Counted from the stretch's first letter, positions 21,900 to 35,244 are shown. The stretch is DNA of 64,000 bases from Monodelphis domestica (GCF_027887165.1 NC_077228.1:186063994-186127993), one strand, 5' to 3'. Notes: generated by a model from the sequence alone, not told the origin. A program made the numbers and translations.

Positions 21900-23789
21900 C
21901 ATCTCCTGGAACTTTTAAGAGATAAACATATAATGAATTTCCTTCCTTAATGATTGTTGGGCAGTCTTTAAAAATAAGAAGTAGATATTGGGTGAATGTA
22001 CTTAGCAGAACTATTTGACCCATTAGCTGGTGTTTAAATGATGTTCCATGTTTCATTTGCAGCCACTTGGAAACACTATTGTGTCTTTATTCCTTCTAAA
22101 AGTTATTTTAGCAAGTCTTTCCTAAAGCATGTTGCTAGAATTGTGTTGGTAAATGGAGGTAAATACTATACATTCCCACGACAATAATCTCTTACAAAGA
22201 GCTGTGATGGGCACAAATTGTTTCTTATTTGTTTGTGATTCTGACTCCATCATCCTGAAGAATGGGTTTCATTATGCAAGGTTTGATCTGGTCAGCCTGG
22301 TGAAGTAAAAAGGTCTGTTCATCAAAATAATGTTATGGTCCAAGGACTTTTTGTTTCCTTTTTCTTTTTTGTTCCTCCTACACATGACATTACTTTGAAA
22401 TCAGAATTGAGGTGTGGTCTATCTATTATATTAAACTATTATATTAAACTATTATATAAAAATAATTAAAATTTATATTACATATATGTCAGAATAAATC
22501 TATGCTGAAAAAATGTTTACCTTGTGACATTTCAGAACCCTGAACTATATATCCATCTATGGATAAGACCAAGGAATATATTGGGAGTGTCAGAGCGATT
22601 GTGCCTTGCTGTTTACAGGGCAGCATTTAGAGATAACGGAAACCCAGACCCAGTAATCTGATTGCCAAAAGAACAGGGGCCTCTGCTATGTCCCATGGGA
22701 TTTTCTGAGAGGAAACATTAATGAGAAATAGATTAGATTTTTACCAAGTAGGGTTTCAGATGTCAAATGTTTAAATTGTACCATTTCCCATCTTCATTAC
22801 AATCACAGTCCTAAGAATTGGCTTACATTGTGCTATTTACTGTCCTTGTCACAATTTTGCCATAAAAATGAAGGACAAGAGCGTTGTCAGCACTGAGAGG
22901 GGAATTACTGTTTTCGGAGATGACCATGCTCTTTTCCTCTCTGTCATGCTCTGTGTGATTGGCTATAGGTGTTTAATAAGAACTCATAGTCTCAGGTGGG
23001 AAGACCACAGGGCAAGATGCCAAAGAAGAAGAATGGGCTAAGAGAAGGAGAGACCATTAGAGAAAAGTAAAACCAAGACTATCCTGAATTGGAATTCTAT
23101 GAAAGGAACAGAGAAATAGTAATAGAAAAGTATATTAAGGAAACCCCTGACTTTTACATAATACTTCAAGGTTTACCACACATTATCTTTGTAACAAGCT
23201 TATAGATTAGGGAATTTTAAGTATAGTGTGAAGGAAATTATTTAGGGGATGCTGGCATCAGTGTCAAGGTGAGTAACAACATGGAAGAGCCAATGTCACC
23301 ACTGGCATCCCTTACAACAGGGGAAAAGCCAGTGGAATGTCACCACAGAACAGTAGATAGCAGGACCTTTGAAAGCAAATGGGCAAGGAGGGTTCTTAAA
23401 CACAGGCAGGAAGTGTGTTCTCTCTTTGCTTCCAGACCTGGACTGATTGATTGGCTTTCTAAGCTGCCCAGGTTGCTGGCTTATCTTGGCTCTTCATCTA
23501 TGGTGAGCTCATAGTACTGTCCCAGCTAAATGAAGAATTAGTTCTGGTTAGGCTGATACCCCACCCCCTCTCTTTTAAATGCTTATAAATCTGGTGATGA
23601 GCCTCCAGACCACCTTTATTTGTTACAGTATTATTATGCTCATTTTACAGATTAGGAAATAGAGACAGAAAAGTTGTGTATGTTGTTTTTTTGGTTCTTG
23701 TAACTTCATTATCCCTCAGTTCACATGTTTTTATATGATTCTCTGAATTCTTCATATTTGTAATTTTTATATAGCTTAGTAATATTTCT
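21900..23789. other. Long stretch without recognised genes
   Basis: Contains the second copy of the 19216-type segment (22067-22137), a triplicated TA-rich unit at about 22424-22466, a MIR-like stub at 23640-23665, and a plus-strand open frame at 23269-23514. The frame is 81 codons, matches no family I know and has no neighbouring exon signal I could validate. Confidence 0.45.
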
Positions 23790-23935
23790 ATCAAGGTTTC
23801 TTAACATTTTTTTATGTCATGGATCAGGCTAGTCAAGTGAAGCCTATGGACTCTGTCAGTATGATGTTTTTAAAGGCATAAAACAAAATACCTAGGATTA
23901 CAAAGTGAACTGATTATATTGAAATTAATATGTAT
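23790..23935. repeat. hAT-like short repeat, copy B
   Basis: 'aaggtttcttaacattttttta', 'gaagcctatggactct', 'aggcataaaacaaaatacctaggattacaaag' match copies A (17788) and C (45990). The far inverted end is lost. Followed at 24215-24290 by a reversed MIR core stub. Confidence 0.5.
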
Positions 23936-24601
23936 TATTTTCTCTAACCCAAGCTCACAAACCCCATGCCCATGTTTTACATTATTATATCACAATATGT
24001 TTAATCATTCTTTGATCATTCTTAGTGATAAAAATGTTTCTAAGAATATTTTGGCGAATATGGGACCTTTCTTTTGCTCTTTGAACTTCTTAGAGTATAT
24101 GATTAATGAATTATGGGATCTTGGAGGCAATGGATATATACATCTTGGTCTCTTTTGAAAAAAACAAGTGTAATTCTAAATATCTTTTCAGAAGTTTGTC
24201 CAAAATAGTTAGACCAATTAATGTCAGTCATAGAAAGATTAAGTGACTTGCCCATGATCACTGAGCTAGTAATTACTGTAGTATTATGGGTTATAAGATT
24301 AAGCAAGAAGCTCCATTTCATTTAATTAACATTTAACTAGTGCTAAATCCCACAACTCTTTGCTAAAGGATGCAGACATCTTATTAACTTTGCCTTGTTC
24401 TTTGTGTGTAGGGTACTATCCAAGATCATTGGTGACTTGACCATGAGTCCTTCAAGTAGTTGATATGAAGTTGAGAAAGGCTCTACTTTCTTCTTTTGGT
24501 GGTCTGGTGCTCTTTGGAGACATGGCTGGTTGTTCCTTTGACTTTCAGCAAGGGTAGGGGTTGATTTCTCTCCATTCTATTCTCTCTCCTTAGCTGTCAA
24601 G

Positions 24602-24906
24602 TGTGTAATTAGAATCTGTTACCCTGGACTCCAATTCCCAGCATCCCACTTTCTTTCTCACATTAAGTACAAACATAGAGAGTTTTGTGTAGCTTTGCCC
24701 CTCTCTCTTTTGTCCTGATTGAGTTTTGTGGAGGTGGTGTGAGGTGAGAGGCAGGAGAATTTTACTCATGTGGATTTACTTTTTGTTAGGTAATTAGGTT
24801 TGAACTTCTATTTCTTTTAGTTTATCCTCTTTCTACTTCATATTATTAATAAACTTTAAAAAATATAATACTTAGAGTTTTTGGATGTTAATTTAAATCT
24901 TACACA
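24602..24906 (+). repeat. Possible solo LTR
   Basis: Starts 'tgtgtaattagaatctg' and ends 'aaatcttacaca', a TG..CA frame. Contains an AATAAA signal at about 24848-24855 followed by a 50-bp tail, and a 'ggactccaattcccagcatccc' motif common in mammalian LTRs. No convincing target duplication was found, so the boundaries and even the class are tentative. Confidence 0.35.
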
Positions 24907-25094
24907 AGGCAAGATCATTAATCAGTTATCTTGAGAGATAGACATTTTTGAACATTAGCAGCTTTGTGAGTTTGAGAGGTCTGATTTCCTTAGGTGATCA
25001 TGAGATCCTTCCTATGTTTACTTTACTCTTTTTTCTAATAAATCTGGTCTATTTTCCTTTGTCTTTCTTTCTGTTGGGGGTATCACCATTCTTC

Positions 25095-25890
25095 TAGTTA
25101 TCCAGGTGTAAAAGTTCAGTCATCCTTGACTTTTCTTTTTCCCTCACCCCTTATATCCAATCAGCTGCCAAGACCCATTGATTCTATAATATACACACTA
25201 CTCCCACATCCCTCACACCAATTCCCTTATTTCTTTCTACTCCCATGTCAATCACACTTATATAGGTTCTTATCACCTTTCACTTGGATTTTGCTTCCTA
25301 CACAGTCTACCAAACTCCAGTCTCTCACTCTCCAATGTATCTTCCACATGACTGCAAAGGAATATTCCTAAAACACAGGTGGGACTATTTCACTTCCCAA
25401 CTCAAGTAACTTCAATGGTTCCCTATTGCTTCTAGGGAAAAATAAAAACTCCTCTGTTAGGCATTGAAAGTCTTTTACAATCTGGTTTCAACATATATTT
25501 CTAATTTGATTGCACATTCTTTCCCATCACACACTTTATGCTGCAGACAAATTGTTCTACTTGTTATATCTCCCATCTCTCTGCTTTTGCACCTGCTGTT
25601 TCCTATGTTTAAAATGCTTTTCTTCCTTACCCTCAAGCCTGGAATCTTAAATTCCCTCCAAGGCTCAGTTCAACTAACACTGGTCCCTTCCCAAGTTGTT
25701 AATACTCTTTCCTTTTGGAAATTATTCTGGATTTATTTTTTTCTATTTTGTATTAGTTGCATATGTTGTTTTCTTCAAGTAGAATATAAGTCTTTAAGGT
25801 CAGAGATTGTTTCCTTTTTTCCCCCTTATATGCTCAACTCCTAGCATAGTACTTAGCTAGGTGTTTAATAAATAAACATTTCTCAATTGA
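25095..25890 (+). repeat. L2 LINE 3' end
   Basis: About 800 bp of the L2 tail in sense orientation. Ordered landmarks: 'agtcatccttgacttttctttttccctcacccc', 'ccaatcagctgccaagac', 'ttcaatggttccctattgcttctagggaaaaat', 'ctttacaatctggtttcaac', 'aaattccctccaaggctcagttcaac', 'ctcctagcatagtacttagctaggtgtttaataaataaa'. The 126-codon frame inside it is a relic of ORF2 or chance. Confidence 0.88.
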
Positions 25891-25974
25891 CTAATAAAAC
25901 CTTTAGTTTCAATGATATAAAGAAGTCCTGATTGAGAAAACTCCTCCTACCAGTGTAGGTCATTATCTTTTTTG

Positions 25975-26115
25975 CAACTCATAGTTTTTGAGAGTTGCTT
26001 AGAAATTAAGTGACTTGCTCAAGATCATATAGCTAGTATATGTTAGCAGTAGACCTGAAACCCAGGTGTTCCTGGTTTTGAGACTAGTTGACTGTGCCTC
26101 CTTGCTTCTCAGAGT
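25975..26115 (-). repeat. MIR-type SINE
   Basis: 'gaaattaagtgacttgctcaagatcatatagctagt', 'agacctgaaacccaggtgttcctgg'. 26116-27309 is otherwise unassigned, with a reversed SINE1 tail stub at 26311-26345. Confidence 0.65.
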
Positions 26116-27309
26116 TATTTAATAAATGCTTGATGAATCGAATGAAGGTGAATTAAGCTGAATTGAATTGAGTTATGATCCATATTCACTTGGTAGTTTA
26201 TGATTAGTGACCTGCATTTGGAAAAGAGATGCTCAGGTGCAAGGATAGATTTTGTGACCTGACCAAAGTCATTAGATACAGATGAGAATTTTGGCCTCTG
26301 TAGGCTGTCTTTTTTTTTAACCCTTACCTTCAGTCTAGAATTCCCTATACAGGCCTGGTAGGATATATTTGTTGAGTGAGAAGAATAAGAGCTGTTATGG
26401 GTTAAATAACCTCAGTGCCAGCACCTGCTTCCAGACAATGCATCATTCATGTTTTAGAATCTGCCTGTTGAGTCAGTAGTTGACACTTAGTGTTATTTTT
26501 TTGTGGGAGCTTCTTTCATTCATGACATTAATTCTTTTCCTCTTAGTTCCCTGACCCTCCAGAGCTGAAGGAAGCCCTGTGACCTCTTCCCTGCTAGCCT
26601 CAACCTTTGCCCTTAGTTGAAACAAAATGTGTTTATTTAGCCAGATGATTTCCCCAAAATTGACCATCTAAATCAACCTGTATGAACATCTATGGACAGT
26701 AAAAGCTGACTTAGTAAGCATTTTCTCAGCTTGAAATCTCAATTAATGAGTAATTGAAGTTCACAGCAATGACCCAGAGGCCCTGTAAGATCTGAATTGC
26801 CTTCTGAGTCAGACAAGAAAGATTAAATTCTGTTCATCCAATTTTTAGAAGGAAATATATTTTATTTTATTTGAATTCTTTGCAAATTGGTAAGTCACAT
26901 AAGGCCCCTCTCTGCTAACCAGACAATTTGATTAAATGGGATATGCAATTCCCCAGCTATGCTGGATACAAGAGAATTTACCATGGTCACACAAGTTATT
27001 TTTTCTTTCTTTTTTTTTTTTTGGTCTGTTTGATCTTAGAGCAAGTGAAGCCAGTTTTAGAGGTGAAAATCATTATCAAGGTCAAGTGTTACTATAATGG
27101 AAAAACCTAGGCTCTCTTACATTCTGCAACAATGTTCTGGAGGATGTGGAATCAAGAGCAAAGCTTGGGATGAACAAGAGGAAGAGGTGTTCTTTTTGCA
27201 GTACCTTGGGCACTTTACATTCCTTTTTTAGCACATTGCTTCCTCCATCAATGACCCTTTTGTATTTATTCACTTTCCTCTTAGTCTAGTAACATCGAGT
27301 TTTGGGAAT

Positions 27310-27722
27310 TAATAACAGTAGTGATAATAACTAATATTTATATAGTTCTTTACAGTTTACAAAGTGCTCTATATATTATCTTATTTGATCCTCAAAATTA
27401 CTTATATTTTATTTTATTTACATTTTCAAAAAATTATACTTATGGTAGAATTTCAGATGTGAACCATATGATTTTGTCTTTTATCTTTTTTTTTGAGGGG
27501 GGAGGAAGAATGCTTCTAATAATAGCTAAACAGCAAAGCTTTGTGAAATGCTTTGCATTCATTATTTCATCTGATTCTCATAGTACTTTGTAAGGTGACA
27601 TGAGAAAACTGAGGCACAGAGATTAAGTGATTTGTCCAGGATCACACCATTAAGCAATATCTGAGGCAGGATCTGGACTCAGGTCATCTTGCCTACTGGT
27701 CCTATCCACCCATGTGCCTTGT
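27310..27722 (-). repeat. Two MIR-type SINE copies
   Basis: 27310-27410 has 'ctaatatttatatagttctttacagtttacaaagtgctc' and 'ttatttgatcctcaaaatta'. 27515-27722 has the more complete 'gaaatgctttgcattcattatttcatctgattctcatag', 'gaaaactgaggcacagagattaagtgatttgtccaggatcac', 'ctggactcaggtcatcttgcc'. Confidence 0.75.
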
Positions 27723-27744
27723 TTCATTTCTTCTTGAGTTTTTC

Positions 27745-28370
27745 TCATGGTTAAAACACACTAGTTGGCTATCACCTTTAGAAGATTAGCTCCCTAAGGG
27801 CAGGAAATCTTTTTTTGTAGACCCATTGCTTAGCACAGTGGTTGGCACATGGTCAGCACTTAATAAATGGTTGTTAGTTGATAGATTAATTGATTGGTTG
27901 ACCACTCTTTCTATTTGCAAGGTTGTCTTCCTGACATACTCTTTTATTTTAATCTAATGCCAAATCCAGGGATTGTTTCTCTTTCTTCAGCCTCCTTGAC
28001 CTTTTCCCACTAATGACTGCCTTCCTCTTCCCCCTCCTCTCTCTTCCCTTGTTTTTATGGCCCTAAAACCTCTTAAACCTCTCTAAACTACCTCATCTCT
28101 GCCTCCCTTACAGGCTTCCCCTCCTCCTCACTTGCTTCATTAAATATGGGCATTTGCCAAAATTCTTTCCTCCACTTCCTTTCTGTCCATGATTTACATC
28201 TCTCTTATTGCTTAAGCTACAGGGGAGAGTCCTATTCTTTTGAGTTGCAATATCATATTTTCAGCTGTTAGATGTCTCTACCTGAATGTCTCCCTTATAC
28301 TTCAAAATCATGTAGTTCAAAGCTCCTTGAATGTGATTCTTCTCTTAGCTATATTCAAGTTCAAAGTACT
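27745..28370 (+). repeat. L2 LINE fragments
   Basis: 27745-27900 is a clear L2 terminus ('cagtggttggcacatggtcagcacttaataaatgg'). 27905-28370 reads like more upstream L2 ('cctccttgaccttttcccac', 'cctgaatgtctcccttatacttcaaaatcatg') but is diverged. Confidence 0.6.
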
Positions 28371-28619
28371 ATTGGAGTAATTATCTATTCAAGACTGTAG
28401 CTAATGAGGCCGCTATCACCCATGTTTCTCTTTAACAAGACTAAGCCAGATGAAACATGAATTCAAAGCAAATGACATTTAAGGAAAGAGAGCAGCAAGA
28501 TTACAACAAGTAGGTGAACCAGGTCTTAAAAGTTGCTTTTACCACCCATTCACAAATGGCTCCCACCTTCGGCATCTCCCAGGAGCATTAGCCTTAGCTC
28601 ACAATTAATGCTTAAGATG

Positions 28620-28768
28620 AATCTCTCTTAGTTTCAGTTTCTTTATCTATAAAATGGGAATAATAGCATCTTTTTTTTCACAGCATTGTTGTAAGGATTC
28701 ACTGAGATAATGAATGTTGTTTTCAAATTTTTAAGTGCTATAGTCATTATCATCATCATTATTATTCA
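28620..28768 (+). repeat. THER-type SINE 3' part
   Basis: 'agtttctttatctataaaatgggaataatagcatc', 'gttgtaaggattcactgagataatg', 'ttttaagtgctatagtcattatcatcatc'. 28769-29189 is unassigned. Confidence 0.7.
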
Positions 28769-29189
28769 GGATAGTTGAGTTAAATCAGAAATTTAGACTA
28801 TGAACAAAGTCTGATATCTTTATTTTTTGTATAAGTTCATGAACATTTGTATGGGAGAGAGTTTCTAGCCAGGCCCAGGAAGAATGGCCTTCTCTCTTTA
28901 GGAAAACAGGCCCAAATTCATACATGGGATGTCAGAATCCCTCTCCACTTCTCCTTCTCTTTCTTTTGTCCCCTTAACCAGTTAAAATGTATAAAAACCA
29001 CAAAAACATAGATTTTGGAGTAGAGGTTACACATGATACCCAAGTCTCTTATCAATTACTACTCTGGAACACTTAAATAGAAAGAGAAAATCCATAACAT
29101 ATATTAGGGATAAGATTTTCCTTGTACAAAAGACAAAAGCTGGGAAGACACATTTGGATGAATTGCTAAATCACCATCCCACTCTGAAT

Positions 29190-29385
29190 AAGGCAACATG
29201 GTGGAATGGATAAAGTGTTAGACTGGGAATCAGGAAGATAGGTTCAGATCTTTACACAGGGCATTTAGTAACTGTGAGCCTAGGGAAGACCTTTGATCTC
29301 TCAATCTCAATTTCTTTATTTGTAAAATGAGGGGGTTGGGCTTCATGATTTCTTTGTTTCCTCCTTGTCCAGAAGCTATGACCTA
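29190..29385 (+). repeat. MON-type SINE
   Basis: 'aggcaacatggtggaatggataaagtgttagac' head, 'tcaatttctttatttgtaaaatgagggggttggg' middle. Confidence 0.78.
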
Positions 29386-29439
29386 GAAATAGAATTGGAA
29401 GATCCTAGGATTCCTATCATCTCCAGCCTTTCTGAGGCT

Positions 29440-29640
29440 ATTTTTTATTGTAAAGAGATTTTATTTTTACCAATTATATGTAATAAAAATTTCCACATAA
29501 GTTTTCCAAAGTTATATGAACCAAATTGTATCTCTCTTTGATCCCTCCCTCCCCCCCAGATGGCAAACAACTCAGGCTGGGTTTTATATGTATTGTAATG
29601 CAAGGGTTTTGGTCTTCTAACAAAAATGGCCTTTGATTAA
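29440..29640 (-). repeat. L1 3' UTR end, antisense
   Basis: 'ttttattgtaaagagattttatttttaccaattatatgtaataaaaatttcc', 'tgatccctccctcccccccagatggcaaacaa', 'gggttttatatgtattgtaatgcaa': a reversed L1 tail with the polypurine stretch reading as CCCTCCC. 29641-30044 is unassigned. Confidence 0.65.
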
Positions 29641-30044
29641 TTTCTAATGTCAAATTTCACATCTATTTTAGGTTTAGACATAAGTATTATGCACTTCTCT
29701 TTCCACCATCCCTAACATGGATCCTGATTTATCACATGATTGTTTATTTGGAATAGTATTTGCCACCAAATGTAGGAGTTGAAATGGGTAAGAGAAACTC
29801 TGTCTCTATCAAAGTTTCTAGGACTCACAGAAACAATCATCAGTCAAGTTTTTGTAGTAGTTGCTCCCAGTAACCCCTTGACCATCACTATAGTCTGTCC
29901 TTATAACAAAGACAAAGTTAAGTAAAACAAAGAAATAATCATTTTGGACTGAGTATGAAGCATTAAACACCCACAGTCCACCACTTCTCTACAAAAAAGG
30001 CTTTACCATTCCCATTGCCATCATCCTAATTAAAGTCCTTGTAT

Positions 30045-30955
30045 CTTGTACTTCAACTACTCAAATAGCCTCCTAGCTCTCCCTGTCTCTAGGGATCCTT
30101 TTCTCTTTCATTCCCCGAACTGTCCCACTCTTTAATGTAGTTGCCAGGTTTATTCTCCTAAAACTTCTAATGATTAATTCTTCCTTGAAATTGTAACCAC
30201 TCAATAGATTTCCACTGCTTGCCTAATAATGACCATATGTCATATTTTTGTACTTAAGATCCTTTGGGACCTGGCTCTAACCTTAATTCTTTGCAAATCT
30301 ACTACTACTGCTTAAATCCTAAGTTTCAGTCAAACCTGACAACTTGCTGTTCTCTACACCTATCTCATGTCTTCTAACTTGTTCCCTCATCTGGATCTTA
30401 CACACATCTCTACCTTTGAAATCCTACTTAAATCATCCTTTGAGACTGAGATCAAATGACACTTTCTCTGTGCATTCTTCCTTAATCCTTACAATTGAAA
30501 GTGACATCTCCTTTCATTGAACCACAAGACTTTTTTTTTTTTGTATCACTCATATGGTACTTATCAATACCACCTTTTATTATATGTCTTTTTTTTCAGT
30601 TGTTTCAATGATATTCTACTCTTTGTGACCCCTTTTTGGGTTTTCTTTGCAAAGGTACTGAGTAGTTTGTCATTTCTTTCTCTTACTCATTTTATAGATG
30701 AGGAAATTGAAGCATACAAGTTAAGTGATTTACCCAGGGGTATCAGATAGTAAATGTCTAACACCAGATTTGAACTCAGGTCTTCCTGACTACAGGCCAT
30801 TGCACCATCCATCTATACAGTATCTGATATTGTATAAACTCTCTATAAGCATTTATATATAAGTTCTCTGAAGGCAAGGACCCATGCCTAGGACCAAACC
30901 TCCTCCCTAGCTGCCCAGAGCTTTTTAGTGTTCAGAAAAATTGTTAAAGGAATAA
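30045..30955 (+). repeat. L2 LINE 3' end split by a MAR1
   Basis: Upstream part 30045-30591 ('ctcaaatagcctcctagctctccctgtctct', 'ttctcctaaaacttctaatg', 'atcctttgggacctggctctaacc', 'aatcctacttaaatcatcctttgagac'). The downstream part resumes at 30821 ('taagttctctgaaggcaaggaccc'). The split point carries the reversed MAR1 at 30592-30820. Confidence 0.8.
30592..30820 (-). repeat. MAR1-type CORE-SINE inside L2
   Basis: 'ttgtgacccctttttgggttttctttgcaaagg', 'gatgaggaaattgaagcatacaagttaagtgatttacccagg', 'tttgaactcaggtcttcctgac'. Confidence 0.87.
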
Positions 30956-31029
30956 AAAAAGTATTTTAGTGAATCATGATGCTAAAATTTGTAAAGGGTG
31001 CTAGTTTCTCTAATTAAAAATAATTTGCA

Positions 31030-31207
31030 AGGGCAGCTGGGTAGCTCAGTGGATTGGGAGCCAGGTCCTAGGTTCAAATCTGGCCTCAGATACTTTCCAG
31101 CTGTGTGACCCTGGGCAAGTCACTTGACCCCCATTGCCTAGCCCTTCTGCCTTGGAACCAATGTAGAGTATTGATTCCAAGATGGAAGATAAGGGTTTTA
31201 AAAAAAT
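31030..31207 (+). mobile_element. SINE1-type SINE with perfect 11-bp TSD
   Basis: The cleanest SINE1 in the window: 'gggcagctgggtagctcagtgg' head, 'aggttcaaatctggcctcag', 'ctgggcaagtcacttgacccccattgcctagccc', 'gattccaagatggaagataagggtttt' and an A tail. The direct repeat aataatttgca flanks it exactly (31019-31029 and 31208-31218). The head lacks about 15 nt ('gcctagagatgggag'-like) present in other copies. Low divergence suggests it is among the youngest insertions here. Confidence 0.92.
31042..31081 (+). promoter_or_regulatory. Pol III A and B boxes of the SINE
   Basis: A box TAGCTCAGTGG at 31042-31052 and B box GGTTCAAATCT at 31071-31081, close to the tRNA consensus. They identify the SINE head as tRNA-derived. 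Whether this copy is transcribed cannot be told from sequence. Confidence 0.7.
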
Positions 31208-31218
31208 AATAATTTGCA

Positions 31219-32306
31219 GTTTCACTAGGAAATAAGCACTTGAATATTTTATGAAAGATAGTATATTTTTTCCCTTTCCTTTTATGTCATAGAAATCATA
31301 GGGTCATAGATTTAGAACTGGAAGGTACCTTGGTGCTGTCTTTTGTCTTTTCTTGTGTGTTCCCTTTGGTTGGCTGAATCTGCAGTTCCAGAGAGGGAGG
31401 TGAGAAATCAGGCCTCTGCCATCCATCTCTGGGCAAACCCTAGGCAGGCATCTGAATCAAACCAGACACCCATTTTCTGTGATTATTATCCACTTTTATA
31501 GACATTCTATCGATTCATAGTCACCTAGGTTTATAGGAAAATCATGACTCTAAAATTATAATTTTTCCCAAGTGTGAGGACAGCAAGATTTACCAGATCA
31601 CTCTGGGGTGATTTGTTCATGCAATTACTTATGGAGATTTATTCAGCTTCAGGTATCTCCTAAGTTTTTTCCAAAGGCAAGAAGAAAGATAAGACCCAAT
31701 TACCTATGGCTGCCCAATGTTCCTCTGTGAGATAACTAAATGAGTCACTTTTAGGGGCAGCTTCTGTCTTGAAGATTATATGCAGTATTCATAGTTCAAC
31801 AATGGTGAGATGATTTTCATCTATAGAAGCTATCCTTACTGTATAATGGTTTCTGATTAGAATAAGACAACAATTGTTGCTGATTAGAATAATGTGTTGC
31901 CATTGGCTACTCATGGCTCCTATCTTCTTAAAATAAGGAGGCACCTGTCAAAATCAATAATACATGAGTTGAGCACTACAGAGGAAGGCAGTAGACAACA
32001 TTCCTGCCAAATCCAGAAGGAACAAGCAGCTGGAGTCAAACTTCCTCAACTTCATCTCTGAGTTTCCAGGTGAATTCTATTCAATAAGTATTTACTCAGA
32101 CCTAGTAAGTGGTCAGCATTGTTACTAGGTGCTCTGATTGTATAAAAAGTAGAAGATATGACGCTTGCCCTCAAAGACTTTTTAGCCTTATTGAGAAATA
32201 AGACAAAGATGAAATAGTTGCATAGCAATGCAAATGCAGTATATCTATAGCATGTGCGTGGTACAAGACCTGAGTTTGAATCCTGATATAGCTGTGTGAT
32301 CTTAGG
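31219..32306. other. No gene; L2-antisense remnant near the end
   Basis: 31285-31335 is a MIR-like stub. 32080-32225 is a reversed L2 terminus ('aataagtatttactcagacctag', 'cttgccctcaaagactttttagcc'), and 32230-32306 is a THER-like scrap. The rest is unassigned. Confidence 0.5.
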
Positions 32307-32414
32307 TGGCTCTAGCATATTGATACAAGTAGGACCTGCAATCAGGAGGTCTTAGGTTCAATTGTGACCTCAGACACTTCCTAGCTGTGTAACCCTGGGC
32401 AAGTCACTTAACCC

Positions 32415-33493
<1,079 letters not shown>

Positions 33494-33850
33494 ACTCCCA
33501 TTGCCTAGCCTTACTCTTCTGCCTTGGAACTGATTCTGAGATGGAAGGTAAAAAAGTAATCTCTAGACTCAGGAATGAAATGCAGGGAATGGAGACATGG
33601 CTGACTTGGGTACTTTTAAAAAATAATTCTTGAAAGAACTAATTAATCAGAGGAAAGGGATCCAGAGGTGGAGACAGTTTCCAGGGTGGGAAGAGTAGGG
33701 GAAGAATAAACTTCCAGGATAAGATGGCTCCTATGGTAGAGTAGCCAAAGTCCAGAGAGTCAGGAGAACCCCAGAGAGGGATAAAGGAAGGATACTGATA
33801 GTATAGATTATTACCATTTCTACCAAATAGGGAAAATGTGGGATGTTAAA

Positions 33851-34075
33851 TGGGGGAAACTAGATGGCTCAGTGGATTGAAAACTAGCCCAGGAGATGGA
33901 AAGTTCTGGGTTCAAATTTGGCTTCAAGATACATCCTAGCTGGATGACCCTGGGCAAATCACTTAACCCCAATTGCCTAGCCCTCACCATTCTTCTGTCT
34001 TACAACCATTACTTAGTATCACTTCTCAGACAGAAGGTAAGGGTCTTTAGGAAAAAAAGAAGAAAAAAAAAGAAT
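33851..34075 (+). repeat. SINE1-type SINE, full length
   Basis: 'actagatggctcagtggattg' (A box), 'gggttcaaatttggc' (B box), 'ccctgggcaaatcacttaaccccaattgcctagccc', 'cagacagaaggtaaggg', then an A/G-rich tail. Weakly similar flanks (gatgttaaat and gaatgtttaat) may be its target duplication. Confidence 0.9.
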
Positions 34076-35244
34076 GTTTAATTGTACAACCTATAAAGTC
34101 CTTAATGCATATTCACTATCCCTTAAGGTACCATAATTTTAATGCTAGCTTTCTAATAGTGAGACCTCATTTAACATCTTTAAAGTGATTTGCACTCAGG
34201 AAAGTATCAGAACACCAATGGTCTTTTCCCACTGGATTAATCTCATTTAACATTTTAATGTGATTTAAACAACAACAATAACAAGTGTAACTGGTCTGTG
34301 AGATATCCTGATCAGTGCCAATTTTTGAGCTTACCACTTTGAGCCTATAATTTTTGTATGTGGTGTTTTTGCAGGCTTCTTATTTAGGAGTAGATTTCTT
34401 TTTTAGCTGTGATCTATGGTGCTTGAGTCAGGATTTTAAATTGACAGACTGAAAGGCACCAGCGCCAGGGAGAGTTTATTAAAACCACGGCTAAAGAACT
34501 GGGGCCCATCCAATGCCTTTAAAAGAATGAGTGTCTGAAAAGCTGCAGGGCACTGTATCTTTACTGAAAAATGAGATGGGGATTTTGAACAGTATGAAAT
34601 GGACATTCTGTTCTGCAGCTGAGAGACAGTGAGAGATGCTTTAGCACTGGAAGAACAGAGAAGCAAACCAGGTTTGGGGATGAGCTGGGGGTGGGAAAAT
34701 CTGTGGGGATTGACTAGTACACAATGTAAGTAGTGGGTTCTCAGTAACACTGATCCCTGGTGTGCAGGCAGCTCTTTGCTCTCCTCTAAGCAGCCCATTT
34801 CTTTTTCCAGGGCTGGGGCAGGGAGATGAAATTATGCTAGATGGTTATCACAGGGGCTATAAAGAGATCTTTCACATCCACTTTTACTCCTTTTTTTAAA
34901 ATGAAAAAGGAATTTTAAAGAAAATAGATGATTTTTGTCTAGGTGGCTGAGACTTTCATCTGCTTTAATACAGGGGAGTAGATGGAATGATCAAAACTTA
35001 CCATTGGGTGTGATTTGTAGAATTTGATGGATTTCACCTTCTAGTGCTTGTTGTCTGAGTGTTCTGATCCTGTGGGCCCGGGGCCTCAGTTAAATAGCTT
35101 GTTTTGGTTCTTCTTTTTTCTCCCTGCCTCCTTGTCTGTTTATTTCATGGACTCTTTTTACTTTTCTCCAACCCCTTACTGTGACTGGTGCACAAGTGTC
35201 TCACCTCAACACTTTTTTCCTTTTTCTATACTATCTTCTTTGAA
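34076..35244. other. Unassigned, no recognised gene
   Basis: About 1.2 kb without a repeat family I can name. A 120-codon minus-strand frame (34436-34798) is open but has no recognisable domain, and its composition does not argue for coding. Confidence 0.45.

Noticed and set aside
25464..25844. 126-codon plus frame
   Set aside because: Lies wholly in an L2 3' end. No reverse-transcriptase motif, and hydrophobicity comes from T-rich sequence.
31030..31110. tRNA gene from A and B boxes
   Set aside because: The boxes belong to the tRNA-derived head of a SINE. No acceptor stem or anticodon arm can be folded, and the same head recurs in many dispersed copies.
34436..34798. 120-codon minus frame as a possible exon
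   Set aside because: No family signature, no paired splice sites, and the composition is neutral. Left as unassigned.
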